From Euleptes europaea (taxonomy: Eukaryota > Chordata > Lepidosauria > Squamata > Sphaerodactylidae): a stretch of DNA of 64,000 nt. The notes under the pieces are model-generated. The model was given only the letters and a program-made list of their open reading frames with translations, was not told the DNA's origin and ran no database searches. Location of the stretch: positions 74,501 through 138,500 of the forward strand of contig NC_079332.1 in NCBI RefSeq assembly GCF_029931775.1. Reading direction: 5' to 3'. Both the position numbers and the translations under genes were made by a program. Of this stretch, positions 11,786 through 22,489 are shown one piece after another (positions within the stretch are counted from its first letter, which is position 1; each line of letters begins with the position of its first letter).

Positions 11786-12594
11786 GAATTAAGGCTGGAC
11801 CCACACACCTGTAGGACCACCTCTCCCTGTCTGTGTGCAAAGGTATGATCATCTGCGCAATTCTCCCTTCGGGGCCCCTCCCTCCGGAAGGGTGCGGCCT
11901 GCCACATCTAATTCCAATTAATTAATCTGATTAATTGGGTTCTGGCGCCTGAATTCTGGGAAGGGTTTCTACCAGAGGTGCGTGCAGCGTCTTCTCTTCC
12001 CGTTTTTCACAAACTGCATCTTATTTCGGAGAGCTTCTAATGGGGCCCAGGCCTGTGGGGTGCCAGCCGGTGGTACGTTCGCTGATGTTAGTCTGTCAGC
12101 TTTTCTGTTGGGAAATCTATATTGGATTGCTGCATGTGGGACTAGCACGTGTGAGTTACAGGGTTCCCCCCCTTCTTAATTAACAAATGTATATATGTAC
12201 AGACCAGCAACCACAAAATGATCCATGTTATATTAATTCACAGAAGGCAAATGGAAAGGCTCCATCTCGCTTCTTGTTATTCCAAAAAGTAAGACATAGC
12301 CAATACCCAACCATCAGGAAACAATCTCAAAGTACCAGATTTTTTTCTTTGAAATCTCTGACAGTTCATTACTCCGTTAGCAACGCGATGTGCCAAATGG
12401 GATCCAGCCAGCTGCGTCTGGGTGGGGGTTCTGTCTTCTTCCCCATTGCAGCTATTACCATTTTGGTACCCGTGTAGACTGAGAACCAGCTCCATATCGG
12501 GGGAGCTCGCATACTCCTTGAGATCTAGCCCAATAAAAGAACCTTGGGTCCCAGAGGACGATTCCACCCACCCACCCCCAGCATCCTCTTATTA

Positions 12595-12745
12595 ATAGGT
12601 TTCTTGCCATTGCCTTCCTCTGCATCGCAACCCTGGTATTTCTGGGTGGTCTCCCATCCAAATACCAACTGGGACCGACCCATCGCAGCTTCTGAGATCT
12701 GACGAGATCAGGCAAGCCGGGGGCATCCGGGCCAGCCTCGCAAGA
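12595..12745 (-). mobile_element. 5S-rRNA-headed SINE
   Basis: Inverse of 5S-like GATCTCAGAAGC and GTATTTGGATGGGAGACCAC, with the Bov-B-like CAGAGGAAGGCAATGGCAAG. Confidence 0.75.
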
Positions 12746-13274
12746 TCCTTTTCGAGATGGGGAAATCAGAAGGGCGGAAGAGCCATGAAACACGTGCAGA
12801 ATGTGCTTCCCACCACACAACCAGCTCCACAACTTTAGGAACTGGGGGGGCAAGGGGGGCTCCCAAGGGTCTAGGCCCTGGCGACAGCAGCTTTCAAGCA
12901 TACCTTCAGCAGTTCCCAACCTTTGTGGCAGGTAACCTGCAAGTTCAAATGTACTTGGTACGGTAACCCACTGAAACAAAACACACACAGAGAGAGGGCG
13001 AGCATATGCACAAAGCGAGAAAACTACAAAAGCCCAGGACCTGTTTGTACAGGCTTCATGACCCACTTTTTGGTCTGGGCCTCTCAGGATGGGATACGCC
13101 GCTCCAGGACACCACTTTTCAGAGTTGCTCCTCAAAGGCTCAAGGAAGAGCCCTTCCAGAAGGAGCAACCCGCGAGTAGCAGTTCCAAAGGGCTTGTTGC
13201 AACAGTTACCATTAGCCAAAGAACGACCTTATCTACTCACGATTGGCTGGAACAGCCAGTTTGCACGATCACTT

Positions 13275-13858
13275 GAACATGCCTTATTCTGAATCAGACT
13301 GTGGTCCAGCACAGTTAGTATTGTCTGCTGAGACCGGCAGCGGCTCTCCAGGGTCTCAGGCTGCGGTCTTTCACATCACCTGCCTGCCTGGACCCTTGAA
13401 CTGGAGATGCTACTGGGGGTTGAACCTGGGACCTTCTGCATGCCAAGCAGATGCTCTACCACCGAGCCACGGCCCTTCCCCAGAACACATGAACACCTGA
13501 AGCTGCCTTCTACTGAATCAGACCCCCCCTTGGTCCATCAAAGTCAGTATTGTGTACTCAGACTGGCAGCGATACTCCAGGGTCTGAGGCAGAGAAAGGT
13601 CTTGTGCATCACCTACTTGCCTGGTCCCTTTAACTGGAGATGCCACTGGGGTGGAAACGGGGATCTTCTGCATGCCAAGCAGATGCTCTACCATTGAGCC
13701 ACCGCCCCTCTCCATGGCTTTCCAGGGACTCGGGCAGAGAAAGGTCTTCCACATCACCCACTTGCCTAGTCCCTTTATCCGGGTTGAGATGCCACTGGGG
13801 ATTGAATTGGGGACTTTCAGCATGCCAAGCTGAGGCTCCACCACTGAGCCACAGCTAA
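13275..13858 (-). mobile_element. Tandem trio of alanine-tRNA-headed SINEs
   Basis: Three copies lie in the same orientation: 13275-13484, 13482-13715 and a 3'-truncated copy 13716-13858. Each ends (on the plus strand) with CACTGAGCCAC or a close variant and contains GGTCTTTCACATCACC-like sequence. Confidence 0.85.
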
Positions 13859-16322
13859 ACAGAGATGGGATCTACTTGCTGCGGCCAAGTCAACAACTGT
13901 ATTTAGGAGATGCAGCACGGAAGCGGGTGTCAGCTTGGGGGTAATGTGAACCTCGCAGTGGTCGCACTAAGGATGGATGAATCACAGCACGATCCCGCAA
14001 ACTAGATATGCTCTTATTAGAACAGTTTCCCCCAAAGGTTATGTTTAGGGAGGCAGATTTCACCCACCCGCCCTGAGTTACAATTGGAAGCATCCTTCTC
14101 TCTAAATGCTTCATTTACAATGTGAAAAGGAGAACAAACCACCCGGCCCCTGCACCTCCAAGCAAAATGCTGTTCCCAGGGCACCCCACACACACTCGCA
14201 CACACACTGGAAGGACGGCTTAGAGCAATGACTGGTCCAGAGGCATAACAGGCAGCCTCCGCTAAGGCGAAGGTCACCCCACCATGTCTTCACAGCAGGG
14301 CCGAGAGAAGGAAGAAGAGGGCAGATGTTTGATTTGCGGTATGGAGCTTTCCTTAAGTGCTAGGGGAACGGTGCCTGGCTTTTGACAGATTTATCACCCA
14401 CGTGGTGAGGTGGGGGAGGAATTCAGCACTAGCGGATATGATTTGGCAAGATTTTCAGTGCTCCCGAAAAAGAAAAAATAATGAAACTACTAAATGCTCA
14501 GCAAAAAACGTTTTCCAAAATGCCTCTCCGAAAGGGGGTGAGAGCATGCTGGATCAATACCTGCCAAGTTTTGACACCGTAAATGCTTTGCATTACAGAG
14601 AATCTCGCTTCCGCAGCACCCTCCAGTCCTATGACCAATCACGACTTTGGAGTTAGAGGGAATCAATAAAACCCTGAAAACTACCACTGCGTAACCTGCC
14701 CCAAAACACTGGGTGGAGGGGAGGCCAAGCAAATCACCTCCCCTCCTTTCTGCAGGTGTCTTTCCCACAGAATTGTAAATGGCTACTCGCCTTGGGTGAC
14801 CAAGAACAGGCGATCAGACAAGGAATTGTTACAAAACACTTCTTTCCTCGAAGGTCGTAAGTGGCACGTGGGGAGGTGGGCTACTTCCAGGACTCGGGAA
14901 AGAATAGGCGGCAGTGTTCCTGAGCATACGTGAAGGGCATCTCTCTCACCACTGAGATACTCATCCCCAAACATCCGGCTAGACGACAAGAGTGGAGAAA
15001 GGCAGGTTGTGACACCAAGATGGCCAGGTAACCTGAGGCCTCCTCTCAGCCTGAACTCCCTCACAGGGGTTTTGATAGGTTGAGAGGAGGTGAGGGAGGA
15101 CCATGTACACCCCCCCTGCGCTCTTTGTAGGACAGGTGGGATAAAACTGAAACAAATTTTAGAAAGGGATAGAAAGAACGAGGATGCAGAGCAGTAGCTG
15201 GGTTTTGCAGTCCAGATTGTAGCGCCAGTATAGAGGGTGCCCCTTTCCAGGGTTTTCTTGCCAGACCCAAGGAACGTGACCCCCCCCCCACCACACACAC
15301 ACTCCCAGACAGACGCGGACTTCCCTCCGACCGGGGGTCTTTCCATCTTGAAACGGCCTCCAAATGAGCACACGATGTCTTTAGCGAGGGTGGCCTTGAC
15401 CAGCCCAAAGAACACACCGAGGGACCCTAGGAACCGGCCGGACTCTCCCAAATAATCCGTTTTCCAGCCGGGCAGTGCCTGGGGCCGGGGGCAGCTCTCT
15501 GCAGGTGGCTTCCCCCATCAGAAAGAGCCCCCCCCCATTCTGCAGCAGGGCCAGCGGAGGCAGTAATTGGTGGGGGGGAGAGGGAGGGCTCCTTGCTCCT
15601 CCCCAGGGGAGCTCTGCACACGCTCTGGAGGCTGGCCGTTCAGCACAAACTTGTGGCGGCCACCCTGGGCACCCTCCGCTCTCTGACCCACGTGCCCGAA
15701 GGACCCCCGTGCGGGTGGCATCCCTGGGCCACGCATGGCCACCCCCCGGGGGCCAGCACAAGCCCCGAACCGACCCGCAAAGGCCGCCGCAATGTGCAGC
15801 CGCTTCAGGAGACCTGGCCGTGCCCCGCGGCCCGAGAGGCCAACCCGGAGGCCGAGCGGCGGCCCGGCGGTGTGGGGCCAGGCCCCTCCGGAGGAGCCCC
15901 CCGCAGCAGGAGGCCGCCGCCGCCGCCGCAGCCCGGGGGGGGGGCGTGTGCGGGGAGGGCTTCTCCTTCCCGACCCCAGGCTGCGGCGGCCCCAGGGGCT
16001 GGCGCGGCGGGGCGGGGGGCTCGGCTGGCCAGGGCGCCAGGGGGGGCCCGGGAGGGGGCCGAGCGCCGGCCCCGCGGCCTCTCCCCGCCCCCCCGGGCCC
16101 CCCGGCCTGCTCCCTTGCCGGCCCGCCCTCGCCCAGCCCCCGCCAGGGGCCGTTGGCGCTGCCCCTCCAAAGGCGGCCTCCCTCCCCCCCCCCGCCCCTG
16201 CAGGGGGCCGCCTGCCTGAAGCGGGCAGCGAAGCAGCCTGGGGCGCGCCTCCTGGCCAGCGGCCAGCGCCGAGCCCCCCGCCCGCCCCGGGGGCCCAGGC
16301 CGGCGCGGGGGGGGGTACTCAC

Positions 16323-16416
16323 TGGCCTTGCCGGGCCGGGGCCTCTGCAGCAGCTTCTGGACGGCGCCCACGTCCTCCGCCTTGACGGCCTGCATCAGCT
16401 CCTGGTCCTTGCCCAT
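16323..16416 (-). CDS. CASKIN1: CASKIN1 first coding exon (partial gene)
   Basis: This exon encodes [20 protein letters not shown] and then [11 protein letters not shown], nearly the same as the known N-terminus of CASK-interacting protein 1. In the family this is the lead-in to the ankyrin repeats, followed by SH3 and SAM domains. The protein is a scaffold that binds CASK in neuronal synapses. The exon starts at the ATG at 16416 and ends with one base of the next codon, followed by a GTGAGT donor at 16322-16317. It is embedded in a very GC-rich island. The frame upstream of the ATG stays open for a long way, but the homology begins exactly at this ATG. The rest of the gene is off the left edge. 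Confidence 0.92.
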
Positions 16417-16614
16417 GGCGGCCGGGCGGCCGGGCGCGGCGGGCGCGGCGGCGGCGGGGGGAGGCGGCAGGGGGAGGGCGGCCTCAGCGCTGCCGCCGCC
16501 GCCGCATCCTGCGCTCCGCTGCGCGCCTCTCCGGCCGGCCTCCCCTGCCCGCCCCACCGGCCGCCTCTGCGGCGCCGGCGCGCGACCCGGGAGAGGCGCG
16601 GCGGGGAGGGCGAA

Positions 16615-16647
<33 letters not shown>
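16615..16647. repeat. (GGC)11 trinucleotide repeat
   Basis: Eleven uninterrupted GGC units lie about 200 bp upstream of the CASKIN1 ATG. On the CASKIN1 strand they read GCC, which would be alanine in the frame continuous with the CASKIN1 ORF. Confidence 0.95.
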
Positions 16648-16649
<2 letters not shown>

Positions 16650-16709
16650 GCGGGCCGGGGGTCCAGCCGCTCACCCGCGCCGGGCTGGGCTCCGCCGCGC
16701 AGCGCCCCG

Positions 16710-16730
16710 CAGCAGCAGCAGCAGCAGCAG
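16710..16730. repeat. (CAG)7 trinucleotide repeat
   Basis: Seven CAG units lie about 60 bp beyond the GGC run in the CASKIN1 5' region; on the CASKIN1 strand they read CTG. Confidence 0.95.
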
Positions 16731-18039
16731 CCCCGCGTCCGGCTGCCCCATGGCCCGCCCGGCCCCCTCCAGCCCCGCGCGCCGCGCCCCGCTGCTGCAG
16801 CCGCCGCCGCTCGGGAAGGCGGGCGGCCAGGAGGGCGGCTCCCGCCGCAGCCCTGCCGGGGAGGGGGCCGAGCCACGCCCACAGCGCCGCCCCCCCCCGG
16901 GGCTCCTGGCCTTCTCCGCGATCCTCACAACCACCCTGCGAGTGGCCCCTGGCAGCGGGGCGGGGGGGAACCGCCATCATCCCACTGCCCAACCCCCCCC
17001 CCGCCTCCCCACCCCCGGTGAGTGGCCGGGCCCCCCTTCTGCCGGCCCCCCGGGTGTCCCCCTGGCCCGCAGGGCTGCACTCCCGCTGCCTCTCCCCCCC
17101 TCAGCCCTAGGAGCCGGGGGGGCGCCCCCGAAGAAGGCCCCGGACCCCCCCACAGCCCCCCGGGCTCCGACCCGCCGCCTCCAACAACTGGCAGCCTTTT
17201 CAGGCGCCCTCTGCAGGGGGGGGACGACCGCTTGGGCGGCCAGACTCGGGGGCCTTCGGAGACCCCTCCCCAAACCCCCCCTCCCCAATCTCCCCCCCCA
17301 AACCGCCAGGTGTTTCCCAGGCCAGAGAGGGCCACCCCAGGCCCGTGCAGAGAAGGCGAGGGCCCAGGGAGGTCCGGCCAGGGTCCTTGGCCTCCGGGGC
17401 CCAAATACAGGTGGCAGCCCGAGAGGGCCCCCCCCCCCTCCCCGGTGCCAGGGGCAGCGGTCTGAGGGGCACAGCCGGACTCCAGTCGGTCCAGGCTGAA
17501 CACACGGGCTCTCCCGTGACACGCACACCCCTTCCACGGCTGCACGGGTCGATCCGAGACAGCAAGACGACGGATGGCGGCGGGGGGCAAGGAGAAGCGA
17601 TTTGGCTGCAGGGCGCCTGTGTGCCTGTGAATGTGTGACCGTTAGCTCTACCAGGCCCCGGGGTCTCGGGGGGCATCATTCCCCCTTCCAAGGGCTATCC
17701 TGTTTGCATCCTGTATCCTTTCTCCCATTCCATACCTGGGATTTCCTCCCCCTGGGGAACGAGGAAAGAAACGCCGGGCATTCGGCCATCCCAAGCAGCT
17801 TCCGGCGCTTCTCCTTCAGCTGGGCTGGCTTTGCTTGTGCCCTTACCGGGAGGGAACCCTTTCCTGACCTCCACCCCCACTATTATCCACCCAGCAGGGG
17901 AGGTTTCTGCCACTGGGGGGAAGTCCGAGGGCGAGACCATCTCCCCGTGAAATTGGTGCCTGGAATTGGTGGCCGAAGGCATCGCCTGTGTGAGCCTCAG
18001 TCCACGGTGCCAGGCAGACGTGGACTTGCAAGATTGAAC

Positions 18040-18269
18040 ACAGGAACACATGGAGCTGCCTTATACTGAACCAGACCCCACACGGTCCATCACAGTCAGC
18101 ATGGTCTGCTCAGACCGGCAGCCGCTCTCCGGGGTCGCAGGCAGGGGTCTTTCGCAACCCCGACTTGCCTGGTCCCTTTAACTGGAGATGCTGCCGGGGA
18201 CTGAACCTGGGACCTCCTGCATGCCAAGCAGAGGCTCTGCCCACTGAGCCACGGCCCCCTCCCCAAACC
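18040..18269 (-). mobile_element. Alanine-tRNA-headed SINE
   Basis: Nearly full length, antisense: GAACACATGGAGCTGCCTTA at one end, TGCATGCCAAGCAGAGGCTC and CTGAGCCACGGCCCCCTCCC at the other. Confidence 0.85.
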
Positions 18270-18661
18270 TACATGAACACAACAGTAGGGACTCAGCCTT
18301 CTCTGCTCATGCAGAAAGCCGGCCAGGATGCTGCCCAGGGCTGGCATCTCGAGTCAGCCAGGGTGGGCATCCCTTCCATCTTTGTCCATGCAGGGCACAA
18401 ACCCCCAGGAAATTCTGCTGTGCAAACCCGCGGAAATGAAGGGGGGGGCCCTTTGCGGCCTGGTGCCGTCGCAGTGGGGCTTGTGTGGGGAAACTGCCCT
18501 GTGGCCCACAGGCCGGATCCAACAGCCTCTCTCCTCCGCGTGGAAAAGCTGCTTCCCATTTCGAGGCGTCCATCAGAGCAGGCCTGGCCTGAACACTGGT
18601 TCTCCCACAGGCTTCTGCCCAGATCACAGGGGAAAGGCACTCCTGACGGCCCCGTCAAATA

Positions 18662-18900
18662 AACTCCTCTTGTGGGTACGCAAGAGGGGGCCTTTTCAGT
18701 GGCAGCCCCACAATTATGGAGCAACTTTCAAAGGCAGTGGAGGACTGCGTTGAAGTCATTAGCAGTCCTGAATTGTGCTTTTAAATCTTGGTTTGTGTTT
18801 TTATTTCATTTTCTGTGTTTCATCTATGTTTTGAGAGCTGCCTTGAGCCCCGTAAGGAAGAAAAGCAACTAATAAATGTTATAAATAAATACATCAACAA
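18662..18900 (+). mobile_element. LINE 3' end, probably CR1/L2 group
   Basis: GGGGCCTTTTCAGTGGCAGC and GCCTTGAGCCCCGTAAGGAA, followed by an AATAAA-type tail. This is the usual ending of abundant squamate LINE copies; the exact family is not resolved. Confidence 0.55.
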
Positions 18901-20319
18901 ACACAATCACTTGTGGGGGGTGTCGCTTGACTTGCCGGCAGGATGCTGGCCTGCGTAACCCTAACCCCCCCCCCACCTCAGCAGTACTCTGAACTTTCAC
19001 AGCAGATGCTGCTTCCTCTCACAAGGTGACTCTCATCCCCTCTTCGCCTCCCAAATGCCAGAGGCAAAAGTCCTCTCTGATCTTGCGGTCCCTGAAGCAG
19101 TTAGGCCGGACCCTTTCAGACAGCAGGAGGGAGGCTTGTGCTTCATGCAGTGGGAGGGGCACCCCGCTGCATGAACTCCCCGACCTGCTCTGCCTGAACC
19201 AGGCCAGCCCAAAACCACGGAGAGGACAGTCTCCCAGCTGCACAGGCAGACCCCACAGACAGAGGGGCGCCTTCTAGCCGGACTGCCTCCTTTTCCCCAC
19301 AGGCAGCAGCAGCACCAGGCTCCTGGCCACGCTCACAAAGGCGGCCTTCCCAGCCCCAGAAAGACTTCCCTCTCGGGAAAATAAAGCGCTGAAACAGGAG
19401 CGACCCAGACTCATTCCACTCTGCGCAGAAGCCGGGACCAGAGCTGGCCAGACGTTTCTCCCGGCCACGAGAGCGCAGGGAGGGAGAGGCCGCCACAGAA
19501 GCAAGAGGGAGCCATCCTTTTCCATAGCGGAAGAGCCAAAAGCGGCCCTCTCTCTCTCGGCGCAGGGGAGGCCTCCCTTCCCCAAAAGAACACCCCCCCC
19601 TCTGCCTTCCATCTCAAACCCGCCTCGTCCCAGGACTCCAGACGGCCGTTCCATACAAATGGCTGGACATGAGGGCTGCAATTACTCCCGCACTTTGGAC
19701 ATTCTCAAGAAGCAGATCTATTTCCCGCTCTGAACTTTATCCCAAAAAGATTCCAGGCCTCAACACCCATGCAAAATTAGGGCCTCTGTGGTGGAGACCC
19801 AGAGAAGAAGGACAAACAGGCCGGGGGAGGGGGGAAGGGGACACACAACAGCCACACCCAAGAGGGTCCAGAAGGAGAAGAGGTCCCCCGCCCCCAGGCA
19901 TCTCTGCACAAAGTCTTATTGAGAACCTCCTCCCTCCCTCGTGCTCCTTTTCTATGATGTTGTCATTGACATTGTTATTACTGCCATCAGCTTTGAGCGC
20001 CACGTTTTTGGCAGGAAAATATAATAAACGAGGAACACGGAGCCCAGAGACTTCCCGAGCCGCAGCGAAAAGAACCTCTCCCAGCCCCAGATGGAAGAGC
20101 TGGCACTGGGGCAGGCTGGCCGGAGGACGGGCAGCACCTGTGGAAGAGGCGGCCCTGCGTGCGGGAAGCGCGCGAGAAGAGCTCCCTCTCTCGGCAGAAA
20201 GGCCTCTCCATGGCGAGGGAGTGCAGCTCCTCCACCGGTCACCGTGGAGAGGGCCAGGAATGAATCGATGGCGGCCAGAAACGGCTCGAAGCTCCCAAGA
20301 CAGTCAAGGGGGGGGGGGC

Positions 20320-22489
20320 TTGGCGGAGAGATGCGGAGTTTATTTGCTGATGCCAAGCCAGGCTGTCTCTCGCCTCAAGAGAAGCACCGCGCTGGATCCA
20401 TGCTCAACGAGCAGGCACCTCAGAAACCACTTCAGACACAGGCACTTCGGCATATATTTCCTTAGAAAAATACTTTTTGTTTTATTATTGATATCCACAT
20501 CACAGAAGCACTCTGTGCTGTACAGAAAGAGAGAAAGAAAGACCAGGCTTCCCAGCCACACAACTTGGGAGATACCCAACCAAAGGGACCCAGAAGCAAC
20601 AGAGAGCCCCGTCTGCCTGGGGGGTGGGGGGACAGCTGCCAATCACAGCATCAGGGCCACAGCAGCACTGCAGAGACCGCAGTGAAGGGCTGGGCGGGAA
20701 GGGCTCATCCTCCTCCCCCACCAATCACGAGGCAGCAATGGGCCACAATGGCTGCTCTTCAGGGGAGACCGGGAGGAGAGCCGGCAGCAGAAGGGAGGAA
20801 CATCCGTTCCTCAGCAGGAGGGGTGGGCTGGCTTGAGCCACACAGATGGTCCCACGGGGGAAGACCCCAATCCCAACCATGACCCACTTTTTGCACACTG
20901 CAGCAGCAGCAGAGATGGCGTTCCTCTCCGGGGAGGCCTTGGAACGGCAGGGGGCGCTCCCGCCACATCTGCATCCAACGGCAGCCGAATTCTGCACAGG
21001 TGCCCGGGGGAAGGCAGGCAGGCAGGCGGCCAAGGCACCAGGCCCGGCTCCCGCTCCAGAGCCAAGGGATCCCTCACACCAACAGCTTCGGGGCATTTAC
21101 TCCGGCGCGCTGAGAAGCAGAAGCCTCGCCAAGAGACGGGATCTTTGGAGATCCAGCAGCGAAGGCTGCTGGCGCTATTCCGAGCCCCCAGAGCTGAAGC
21201 CCCTTCCTCCTTCCTCTGTCTATGGGGACGTGCTGGCGGAGGCCGACGACTCCCTGGAGAGGGAGAGCGCAGGACGGGAGTGGTCCCGTCCCATCCCGAC
21301 TGCCTTCTACCTCCTTTAATTGCTCAGTCGCAAAGGAATGCAAGGGTCCTTCCCCCACGCAGGAGGAGGAACGCTGCCTGGCCCACGTCGCCACCCGGAC
21401 AGACAACTGAGGCAAGCTGCACCTCCTGGAATGGCCAGACTTAAAATGGGGGGAGGGGACCCCAGCAGGAGATGTGGAAAGTCCAAGAAAAGGGGCTCCT
21501 GGCCTTGAAGCTCCTTTCTCATCCTTTCCTATCTCTGAGACGCAGGCCCAAGTCCTGGATCCAGGGCTTTGCTCCCATGAGTTCCAAAAAATGCAAGGAA
21601 AGGCCCGCAGGGGGGTGGGGATCCAATATTATGAGAAGGAAACAGGGGGGTCTGGAAGGAATCTGCCGGCTCCTCTTTGCTCCCAACCCCGAAAATGCCG
21701 CGTCTGCCGCAAGTGGCGCAAAGAAGGTGCTCCGCTCTCCTGCGCAAGGGCCGTACCGCCAGAGAGGTCGTGCCACCTGTGCACCCAGGACAGGCCTCCA
21801 GGGAACAACGGCTTGCCCCCACCCGAGACCACCGCCTTCTCTGGGAGGACGGCCCTTCCTGGCACGTGAGAAGGCAGGCTGCCATCAGCAAAGACACACC
21901 ATCCAGAACGGTGCTCACCGGTTCCTGATCTGGGCGTGGCAGAAAAATGGAGGCCAGGTGTCCGCCACTGGGGGCCCAGGGCCAGTCTGCCCCCGCCCCT
22001 GCGCCCAGGAGAACAGCCTGACCCCAGACGGAAATACCGAAAAAGGAATTGGTGAGGGAACCAGCTCTGGCTGGAGGATTGGGGTGGGGGGTGTCAGGGC
22101 AGCTCAGCACCTAGCTCTGCCTTCTGAAGGGGGCTCTTCTGCCCGAGGTTGCCAACCAAGGATTTAGGCCTCCTCTGGACCTTCCCAAGGGAGGGTTAAC
22201 TCTCCCGCCCCCAACCCCCCCAATTTGTCAGCAGCTCTCGTGGTCTACAGTGCCGTTATTCTGGGGCAAGAGAGGGGTCAGGCCTGGCGGGCATTTGTTG
22301 TCAAGGTTGGAAACGGGCTCCGCTGTAAGAAAGTCCATCTCCAAACCTCTGCCCCCCACCCCCACAGCCACAAACCTTCCCCTGTGGAGGATCTTCCAAG
22401 TCAAACAGAGGACACCAGAACGGCCACAGCAGAGGACAGATTCCAAGGCGCCATCTGGTGTAGGGGGCGTGGAGGAGGCTGCGGGCCCC
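20320..22489 (-). other. Probable long 3'UTR of the HEXD-like gene
   Basis: Leftward from the stop codon at 22490 there are about 2 kb free of recognisable repeats. The first minus-strand AATAAA signals I see are at 20486-20481 and 20344-20339, with GT-rich sequence just beyond the first. The terminal exon therefore probably extends to about 20.3-20.46 kb. This is inferred from signals alone. Confidence 0.5.
20481..20486 (-). terminator. Polyadenylation signal, HEXD-like gene
   Basis: AATAAA on the minus strand, followed about 30 bases on by a TGTGTCTG-type GT-rich element. A second AATAAA lies at 20344-20339. Confidence 0.45.

Larger units (their letters stand above)
1..16316 (-). other. 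CASKIN1: CASKIN1 intron 1 (3' part lies beyond left edge)
   Basis: The first CASKIN1 exon ends at 16323 with a GTGAGT donor, and no downstream exon is visible to its left. Exon 2 of the family begins an ankyrin-repeat block, and no ankyrin-like peptide appears on the minus strand. The stretch is therefore read as intron 1 running out of the window. It holds the SINE, CR1 and Penelope-like fragments listed separately, several poly-G or poly-C runs and otherwise non-coding sequence. Open frames such as that at 3362-4330 have no recognisable domain. That the whole 16 kb is one intron is inference. Confidence 0.7.
15700..17450. promoter_or_regulatory. CASKIN1: CpG island / CASKIN1 promoter and 5'UTR
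   Basis: This is dense CpG with long G and C runs spanning CASKIN1 exon 1 and the presumed 5'UTR and promoter (right of 16417, since the gene is on the minus strand). It includes an 11-unit GGC run (16615-16647) and a 7-unit CAG run (16710-16730), which read as GCC and CTG in the CASKIN1 sense. Several very long open frames on both strands here are GC-composition artefacts. The transcription start is not identifiable by eye. Confidence 0.75.
17451..20320. other. Intergenic stretch between CASKIN1 and the HEXD-like gene
   Basis: No exon could be supported. The stretch contains an alanine-tRNA-headed SINE (18040-18269), a LINE tail (18662-18900) and otherwise unremarkable GC-rich sequence. The long open frame at 19669-20685 shows no domain and overlaps the end of the neighbouring 3'UTR. 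Confidence 0.6.

Noticed and set aside
15475-17499. 674-aa open frame on the plus strand (and a 395-aa frame on the minus strand) over the CpG island
   Set aside because: The composition is GC-driven (runs of Gly, Pro, Ala, Arg) with no domain. The region is the CASKIN1 5' end, and only the 94-nt exon shows homology.
19669-20685. 338-aa open frame on the plus strand
   Set aside because: It crosses the predicted polyadenylation sites of the HEXD-like gene on the other strand and has no domain similarity.
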